A stretch of DNA of 11,769 nt from an uncultured Bacteroidales bacterium. Its GTDB lineage: Bacteria; Bacteroidota; Bacteroidia; Bacteroidales; Muribaculaceae. Under the pieces are notes generated by a model that searched no databases, was not told the origin of the DNA, and saw only the letters and a list, made by a program, of their open reading frames with translations. Positions 7,369 to 11,769 of this stretch are shown piece by piece (within the stretch, counting starts at the first letter, position 1; every line of letters begins with the position of its first letter). The stretch is taken from contig CAMWUH010000039.1 of the NCBI GenBank assembly GCA_947177325.1, forward strand, positions 1 through 11,769, written 5' to 3'. The position numbers were made by a program, and so were the translations under genes.

Positions 7369-8665
7369 CGGGCATTACTTTGACGCGCACCGACGTGATG
7401 CGATGGTGCTCGATATCAAGAATAAGAAATCGACATCGGCCGTAAACAAGCGGTTCTTTCTCTTTGGGGAAGTCGCCTTTGATGGCTAAAAGCATACCGG
7501 CGAGAGTCTCACAATCTTCGGTAACAGGTTCATAATCCTCAGGATTGAGGCCGGTTATACGGAAGAAGTCGTTGAGCAGTGTTCTTCCTTCAAAAATGTA
7601 GGTGTCGTCGGGGAGTCGCTTATAGGTGGTATCGTCGTCGTCATACTCATCGTTGATGTCGCCGACGATTTCTTCGAGCACATCCTCGAGAGTCACAAGT
7701 CCTTGTGTGCCACCGAATTCGTCGATAACCACGGCCATGTGGATTTTTCGCTGACGGAAGTCTTCGAGCAGGTCGTCGATGGTGCGGGCTTCGGGCACGA
7801 AATATGGCTCTCGCAGGAGCTTTTGCCACTCAAAATCAGGTATTTCCTTGCCGATATATGGAAGCAAATCACGGGCGTAGAGGAGTCCGCAAATATTGTC
7901 TTGCGAGCCGTCGTAGACGGGCAGTCGGGCAAACCCGGTTTCAAGCACAATGTCAAGTACCTCCTTGAATGTTGACTTGATATCGATGTCGGTGATATCC
8001 ACGCGCGGGGTCATTACCTCGGCAGCTGTGGTGTCGCCGAATCGGAGTATTTCCTGCAACATCTCTTTGTCGCGCTTTGAACTTACGTTGGTGATATCAA
8101 GCGCTTGCGAGAGCTCGGTGGTAGTGATATTATCAGCTTTTTTGGTTACAACGCGGTTGACTATCGATGTGGAGCGCACTAAAAACGATGCCGGCACGTA
8201 AAACAGTTTTGTCAGGAATGTCAATCCTCCGGCGGCAAATTTTGCCCAACCCAGGGGGTGATTGTTGCAATAGAGTTTGGGAAGGATTTCGCCGAAAAGC
8301 AAAATCAGAAAAGTCAGCAAAATGGTTTGGAGCACAAAGCTGAGCCATTCCTCCATTCCGTCAAAAATCGGACCTAAAGCGAAATTACAGAGTACAACTA
8401 TGGTTACGTTGACCAGGTTGTTGGTAATCAAGATGGTGGCTAACAGGCGCTCAGGTTTGGCCAGCAGGCGCTTGATTGCCTGACCTTGTGAAATGTCGTC
8501 GAGACGTTCATCGTCGGGGTCAAGCGAGAAAAATGAAATCTCGCTGCCCGACACAAACCCTGAAACCAACAGGGCTAACAGGGCACATGTCAATGCAATG
8601 ACTTGAGCTGCTCCAAATGTGGGCAATTGCAATAGAATAGAGGCAGGAAGAGGGTCGAAGTCCAA
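7352..8665 (-). CDS. gldE: Gliding-motility-associated protein GldE (CNNM/DUF21-CBS-CorC_HlyC membrane protein)
   Basis: This 437-residue protein belongs to the CorC/HlyC-type transporter-associated family. The order is an N-terminal DUF21/CNNM membrane domain (about 20-170, including SGSEISFFSL at 39-48 and FGEILPKLY at 124-132), a tandem CBS pair (about 215-335, with EVMTPRVDI at 216-224 and the strong VVIDEFGGTQGLVTLEDVLEEIVGDI block at about 312-337), and a C-terminal CorC_HlyC domain (about 350-430). Relatives carry or regulate divalent cations. GldE was named in gliding flavobacteria, but Bacteroidales that do not glide also have it, so motility should not be inferred. The start codon is TTG; an in-frame stop lies a few codons upstream and no ATG is near. 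It overlaps the downstream transferase by 17 nt. Confidence 0.92.
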   Translation of the reverse strand: MDFDPLPASILLQLPTFGAAQVIALTCALLALLVSGFVSGSEISFFSLDPDDERLDDISQGQAIKRLLAKPERLLATILITNNLVNVTIVVLCNFALGPIFDGMEEWLSFVLQTILLTFLILLFGEILPKLYCNNHPLGWAKFAAGGLTFLTKLFYVPASFLVRSTSIVNRVVTKKADNITTTELSQALDITNVSSKRDKEMLQEILRFGDTTAAEVMTPRVDITDIDIKSTFKEVLDIVLETGFARLPVYDGSQDNICGLLYARDLLPYIGKEIPDFEWQKLLREPYFVPEARTIDDLLEDFRQRKIHMAVVIDEFGGTQGLVTLEDVLEEIVGDINDEYDDDDTTYKRLPDDTYIFEGRTLLNDFFRITGLNPEDYEPVTEDCETLAGMLLAIKGDFPKEKEPLVYGRCRFLILDIEHHRITSVRVKVMPDVQTA

Positions 8666-8856
8666 AATATCAGAGGGTTAATTCAACAAAGCGATTGCAT
8701 GGCGCGCAAATAATGGCAGCGGCGCACAATCGATTAGCCCGGATGGCTAAACGCTTGCAAATTTAATTAAATTATCTGAAACTCCCAAAATTCATTGATT
8801 TTACCCTTTTGAAGCCTCAAACAATCTCCTGTCAGGATGATTGACGAAGATTGCAA
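8666..8856. other. Intergenic region upstream of gldE
   Basis: No gene is visible between the gldE start and array A. The stretch holds the gldE promoter (8758-8788), the small stem at 8734-8750, and an imperfect hairpin at 8822-8843 (CAATC-TCCT, loop gtc, AGGA-t-GATTG) that lacks a clear U-tract. The hairpin could weakly stop read-through from the ATPase gene, but I do not call it a terminator. Confidence 0.5.
8758..8788 (-). promoter_or_regulatory. Bacteroidales-type promoter for gldE and the transferase
   Basis: On the minus strand, TTG (8786-8788) and TAAATTTG (8758-8765) are separated by exactly 20 nt, matching the -33/-7 consensus. The predicted start is near 8751, giving a leader of about 85 nt before the gldE TTG at 8665. 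A 6-bp stem, TTAGCC/GGCTAA (8734-8739 and 8745-8750, 5-nt loop), lies right at the predicted 5' end of the RNA. It may affect stability or translation, but that is only a guess. Confidence 0.7.
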
Positions 8857-8994
8857 TGTAAAATAAGCTCGTTTAATACATTGAAATCGGCTTATTTTGA
8901 CAAAAATGTAAAAATAAGCCGATTTAATAGTGCTTATTTTGACAAAAATGTAAAAATAAGCTCGTTTTTCCGGTTTTTACCTCCTTATTTTACA
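8857..8994. repeat. Array A: six alternating palindromic half-sites (downstream copy)
   Basis: The plus strand carries half-sites R (TGTAAAATAAG, 8857-8867), L (CTTATTTTGACA, 8891-8902), R (TGTAAAAATAAG, 8907-8918), L (8933-8944), R (8949-8960) and L (CTTATTTTACA, 8984-8994). Gaps are 23, 4, 14, 4 and 23 nt. Each inner L-AAAA-R set is a 28-bp palindrome. The first is extended by flanking bases into a 42-bp near-perfect palindrome (8884-8925, arms of 19 with one mismatch). The last L half-site contains the stop codon of the neighbouring ATPase gene (8985-8987). The layout matches array B almost exactly, and the two align as direct repeats. The matching -7 position is not conserved here, so this copy does not look like an active promoter. 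Function is unknown. Confidence 0.85.
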
Positions 8995-10408
8995 CTGTCA
9001 ATTCCGCGCGTATAAGCATAGAGCGATGTCGGGACAAATTGCACTGTGCCGCAATCGAGCCGTCGTTGACCGCCGTCGGTGATGGAGGTAACCACCGCTC
9101 TGTCCAGTTTATTGGCTGCCATAAATGATAATAACGATTTTAATTCAGAGGGATGGTTGTAATATTTGTCGCTCCATTTTATCTCTACTGCTCTCTCGGG
9201 CTTTTGACTTAAAGGGTTGAGGCGTATGAAATCGACCTCTCCGCTAATGCGCCCTTTTTTCCAGTTGGCATAATAGAGCTCGTCTGAGTTGCCTGCAAAC
9301 TGGCAGAATACTGCGGTCTCGACCAGATGAGGGAACGCGGGATCGTTTTGTGACAGCGGAGAAAACACAGCTGCAAAAAGTGAGGGATTGGTAATGTAGA
9401 TTTTAAACGTTGTGACGCGCTGGAAGCGGCGGGCGTTCTCGTCGATTTTGTGGAGTGTCTTGATTAAAAAAGCCGACTCCAGATAGTCGAGATATTTTTT
9501 CAATGTCTCTTTCCGTATTCCCGACTCTTTTGATAGATCTTCGTAGGAAAACTCCTCGCCTGAACGAAAGACTATATGGCTGAAAAGCCGATACAGATCG
9601 CGGGAGTCATTGATACCGTAAAGACCCGGAAGATCCTTCAGCAATACCTTGTCGACAATATCGTCTTTGATGTATCGGCCCGGATTTTGTTGCATCTGCA
9701 GCGACATAACTACTTCAGGGTAGCCGCCGAAGTTGATGTAATCGATAAAGCGTCGGTTGAGCTTTTCTATATCAACTGCGTCATATCCCGGCGTGAGATT
9801 TCCAAACCACTCAACCTTGGTTGGAACGACTATGCCTGAGTCGCCTGTCATTGACAGGTATTCACAAAACAGAAGCGGTGGCAACGAGAAATGTGTAAAT
9901 CGCCCGGCTCCGCTCTCTGTTGATTTCATTTTCAATGCGGCAGCGGCCGATCCCGATGCAACAAACCGTATGTGGCGTCGGTTGTCGCATAAAACTTTGA
10001 GATGAATTTCCCAGTCTTTGAGATATTGGATCTCGTCAAAAACACATAATATCCCTCCTCCTTGCCATCGGTTTTTGCGGCTTTGAGCAACATTTCGAGC
10101 ATATCTTCGAGCGACATTCCGCTATAAAGCGGAGAGTCAACCGATATATACAGTATTTTACGCGAGTCAACGCCCGATTTCAGCAGCGACTTGATCGTGT
10201 GAAATATCATGACGGTTTTCCCCACTCGCCTCGGGCCGAGCAATATGATGCTTCTTCCTCTTGGCAGCGTAGTCACCAATTCCATAAATGGACTTAGAAA
10301 CAATCTTGGCTTCATTGAGTCAAACTCTGAAAAAATCGAGTTGCCCGCCCACCACGGATTGTCGTCGACCATTCTTTTCAATATCTGGGCTTCGGGAAAA
10401 TTTATCAT
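8985..10408 (-). pseudogene. AAA family ATPase with C-terminal DUF4143, broken by a one-base frameshift
   Basis: Restoring one base gives about 474 residues of a P-loop ATPase/DUF4143 protein. The N-terminal part has Walker A GPRRVGKT (58-65). Walker B would read YYVFFDEIQ (120-128), but the T-run on the coding strand has five bases (plus 10038-10042) where six are needed, so the frame reads into a stop at 9932. The other frame resumes with DEIQYLKDWE, then a sensor-like VASGSAA and GRFTHFSLPPLLFCEYL, and runs to 8985. Its C-terminus has GEVDFIRL and RAVEIKW, a PD-(D/E)XK-like pattern seen in DUF4143 proteins. As read, it is two overlapping frames (10450-9932 and 9935-8985, the latter opening on TTG). 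I chose ATG 10408 because upstream in-frame starts lie in the promoter. Biological role is unknown. The shift could be a sequencing error. Confidence 0.88.
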
Positions 10409-10424
10409 GGCAATTGAATTTATT

Positions 10425-10564
10425 GGTAAAATAAGCACAAAGATAAGCATAAAATCGGCTTATTTCAACAAAAATGTAAAAATAAGTATGGTTTGACGGT
10501 GCTTATTTCAACAAAAATGTAAAAATAAGCTCGTTTCGCCCAATTTTTCCCCCTTATTTTTACA
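10425..10564. repeat. Array B: six alternating palindromic half-sites (promoter copy)
   Basis: The plus strand carries R (GGTAAAATAAG, 10425-10435), L (CTTATTTCAACA, 10459-10470), R (TGTAAAAATAAG, 10475-10486), L (10502-10513), R (10518-10529) and L (CTTATTTTTACA, 10553-10564). Gaps are 23, 4, 15, 4 and 23 nt, as in array A. The array ends 17 nt before the ATPase ATG. The first L half-site contains the promoter's -33 TTG, and the outer R half-site sits over the predicted transcription start. Inner L half-sites here all read ..TTCAACA, where array A has ..TTTGACA. Function is unknown; the position suggests an operator cluster that controls the ATPase gene. Confidence 0.85.
10438..10468 (-). 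promoter_or_regulatory. Bacteroidales-type promoter of the ATPase/DUF4143 gene, inside array B
   Basis: On the minus strand, TTG (10466-10468) and TATCTTTG (10438-10445) are spaced by exactly 20 nt. Transcription would start at about 10431, giving a leader of roughly 23 nt before ATG 10408. This shows that the in-frame start at 10450 cannot be used from this promoter. The -33 triplet lies in one palindromic half-site and the start point lies in another, so a protein bound to the array would block the promoter. Confidence 0.75.
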
Positions 10565-10934
10565 TAGCTGAATGTTGTACGGATTTTGCTAAAGCGGCAA
10601 AGCCATCAGTAATTTTATGTGAGTTCGACATAAGTATTCAGAATAAAGTCAACTGATTGTCGTTGACAGACTCCAAGGATATAGACGGTTTCATTTAAAA
10701 TATTGATGTCGGCTTCATCTTGTTTTTCCCGATACCAATATATTAACAGGTGAGCTCGGGAAACGCAATTGTTGCACAATCTTATTTCGCTGTGGAATAC
10801 AGTAAAATGCGGTCCGGCAATTTTACATATAATTTTACGATAGGGAATTTTTTAAAAATTTCCCTATTATTCCCAATTATTTCCCTTTTTTTGCCAATAT
10901 TGGCACTTTTAGGAAATGGCAACGCGAAAATATT
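10565..10934. other. AT-rich spacer between the two ATPase genes
   Basis: No firm gene is seen. On the minus strand a frame without an ATG runs from 10851 to 10615 (listed separately). Near the end of the right-hand ATPase gene there is a near-palindrome at 10841-10866 (outer arms TAGGGAA/TTCCCTA, AT-rich centre), a perfect 14-bp palindrome TGCCAATATTGGCA at 10892-10905, and several TTCCC-type runs on the plus strand between 10859 and 10885. No promoter of the TAnnTTTG class was found on either strand by eye. Confidence 0.5.
10615..10851 (-). other. Open frame of 78 codons without an ATG; possible small gene or gene remnant
   Basis: From an in-frame stop at 10852-10854 to a TAA at 10615-10617 the minus strand is open for 78 codons. 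The translation looks protein-like, with segments such as GPHFTVFHSEIRLCNNC, HLLIYWYREKQDEADINIL and ETVYILGVCQRQSVDFI. There is no ATG or GTG; the only usual start is TTG at 10777-10779, which would leave 54 residues, starting at LCNNC. It may be the 3' part of a gene that lost its start, a small protein with a rare start, or chance. I do not recognise it. It ends about 50 nt before array B. Confidence 0.3.
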
Positions 10935-11769
10935 CTAAAGTTCCAGACTTTGGGGATTGAGCAAGAAATCAAAAAGTCCCAAAATCAAAATTCCGTTGGT
11001 CGTCTGCCATGGCAGGATATAGTCTCTGACAATTATTATCTTTTTAAAATCGTCATTGATGTTTCTCAGTGAGTTGCTTTCCTGTTGCAGCTTCTCATCA
11101 TCGGGAATAGTGAGTGCCGACTGTATGTAATATCGCTTATAGCCAATATTGGCTACAAAATCTACCTCAAATTGCTTTCTTATCCATTGATTATTGGCAT
11201 CTTTACCTTTGTACTCCACTACGCCTACATCAACTGAAAAGCCTCTGATACGCAATTCATTGTAAATGATATTCTCCATAAGGTGAGACTCTTCCTGCTG
11301 CCTGAAATGCAATATCGCATTTCTTACACCTGTATCGGTCATGTAGAGCTTAAACAGTGAATTGACATATTTACGTCCCTTGACATCGTAGCGCTGTGAC
11401 TTTTCAATCAGAAAAGCGTCACTTAGATATTCAAGGTAGTTGCGGATGGTGTGGGGAGAAAGGTCGCTGTTTTCAAGGGTTTTGAAAGTGTTGGAGAGCT
11501 TGGAGGGATTACATGGGGAGCCGATTGTCGAAGCTATGATTTTCACCAGCTCGTCAAATTCTCTTTCTTTGGAAATGCGCTGACGCTCAAGCAGATCCTT
11601 GCGATAGACGGTTGAATACAGGTTCTGTAAATACTGGACTTTCTTTTGATGAGAATTCAGCGCCACTATATGTGGCAAACCGCCAAAGGTGAAATAATCG
11701 CGCCAAGCTTCAGATTTGTCGCCACCAACGGCCGAGTAATATTCTGAAAATGAGAGGGGATAGATATGG
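10935..11769 (-). CDS. AAA family ATPase with DUF4143, C-terminal part (N-terminus beyond the window)
   Basis: The frame is open to the right edge, and the visible 277 residues lack the Walker A and B motifs, which should lie outside. The first visible residues, HIYPLSFSEYYSAV, are the segment after the AAA core in this family, followed by YFTFGGLPHIVAL, LYSTVYRKDLLERQRI, a winged-helix-like part ending in YLEYLSDAFLIEKSQRYD, and the C-terminal DUF4143 region with ENIIYNELRIRGFSVDVG, FEVDFVA and YYIQSAL, which fits a PD-(D/E)XK-like fold. An internal TTG at 11678 is not the start. It is a distant relative of the broken neighbour, not a recent duplicate, judging by the different motif spacing. 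Role unknown; such genes occur in many variable copies in Bacteroidales. Confidence 0.9.
   Translation of the reverse strand, partial: HIYPLSFSEYYSAVGGDKSEAWRDYFTFGGLPHIVALNSHQKKVQYLQNLYSTVYRKDLLERQRISKEREFDELVKIIASTIGSPCNPSKLSNTFKTLENSDLSPHTIRNYLEYLSDAFLIEKSQRYDVKGRKYVNSLFKLYMTDTGVRNAILHFRQQEESHLMENIIYNELRIRGFSVDVGVVEYKGKDANNQWIRKQFEVDFVANIGYKRYYIQSALTIPDDEKLQQESNSLRNINDDFKKIIIVRDYILPWQTTNGILILGLFDFLLNPQSLEL

Noticed and set aside
8857..8994. CRISPR array
   Set aside because: The repeated unit is a 28-bp palindrome present only twice per block with a 14-15 nt spacer plus outer half-units, the spacers are themselves similar between the two blocks, and no cas genes are present.
10037..10045. 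Programmed -1 ribosomal frameshift at the Walker B codons
   Set aside because: The site GTG TTT TTG does not form an X XXY YYZ heptamer: after a -1 slip the P-site tRNA would face GTT. A run of five T is also short for transcriptional slippage.
10409..10450. Upstream in-frame start of the ATPase gene at 10450
   Set aside because: The -7 box at 10438-10445 lies downstream of that codon, so the mRNA would not include it; the ATG at 10408 has a suitable short leader.
10750..10938. Plus-strand GTG frame of 62 codons with a hydrophobic C-terminal half
   Set aside because: It is antisense to the AT-rich spacer and the 78-codon frame, its hydrophobic part comes from the T-rich palindromic stretch, no promoter or ribosome site is seen, and it ends in the last bases of the right-hand ATPase gene.
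11676..11678. TTG at 11678 as the start of the right-hand ATPase gene
   Set aside because: The frame stays open to the window edge and the upstream codons read HIYPLSFSEYYSAV, a conserved part of the family, so the gene is truncated by the window.

Overview
The window looks like the chromosome of a Bacteroidales bacterium, probably a gut member of the phylum Bacteroidota; I cannot fix the family. The evidence is the gene set (GldE-type CNNM/CBS protein, FtsL-like protein, FtsI with a C-terminal PASTA domain, MraY of 423 residues with an extra-cytoplasmic insert), the promoters (TTG at -33, TAnnTTTG at -7, 20-nt spacers) and the lack of clear Shine-Dalgarno sequences. All recognised genes are on the minus strand, so gene order runs right to left.

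Positions 1-74 are not genomic. They match an Illumina P7 oligo, an 8-base index and a Nextera (Tn5 mosaic-end) adapter, preceded by poly-T. Genomic sequence starts at about 75, inside murD, so the apparent murD C-terminus is an artefact.

Positions 75-6586 are the first part of the division and cell wall (dcw) cluster: rsmH, ftsL-like, ftsI, murE, mraY and murD (cut). One promoter (6612-6642) directly upstream of rsmH probably drives the run. These genes make the peptidoglycan precursor (MurE, MurD), load it on the lipid carrier (MraY), cross-link it at the septum (FtsI with the FtsL-like protein) and modify 16S rRNA (RsmH). mraZ, which often heads this cluster, is absent. Positions 6712-8665 hold a Sfp-type phosphopantetheinyl transferase and gldE, overlapping by 17 nt and read from their own promoter at 8758-8788.

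Positions 8666-11769 form a more AT-rich accessory region. It has two genes of the AAA ATPase/DUF4143 family. The first (8985-10408) is broken by a one-base loss in the homopolymer that encodes Walker B. The second runs off the right edge. The broken gene lies between two copies of a 138-140 bp array of six alternating half-sites (core CTTATTTTnACA / TGTnAAAATAAG), spaced 23-4-14/15-4-23 in both copies. The right copy covers the gene's promoter and the left copy contains its stop codon. This paired, promoter-embedded array is the most unusual thing in the window. A frame of 78 codons without an ATG lies between the two ATPase genes.
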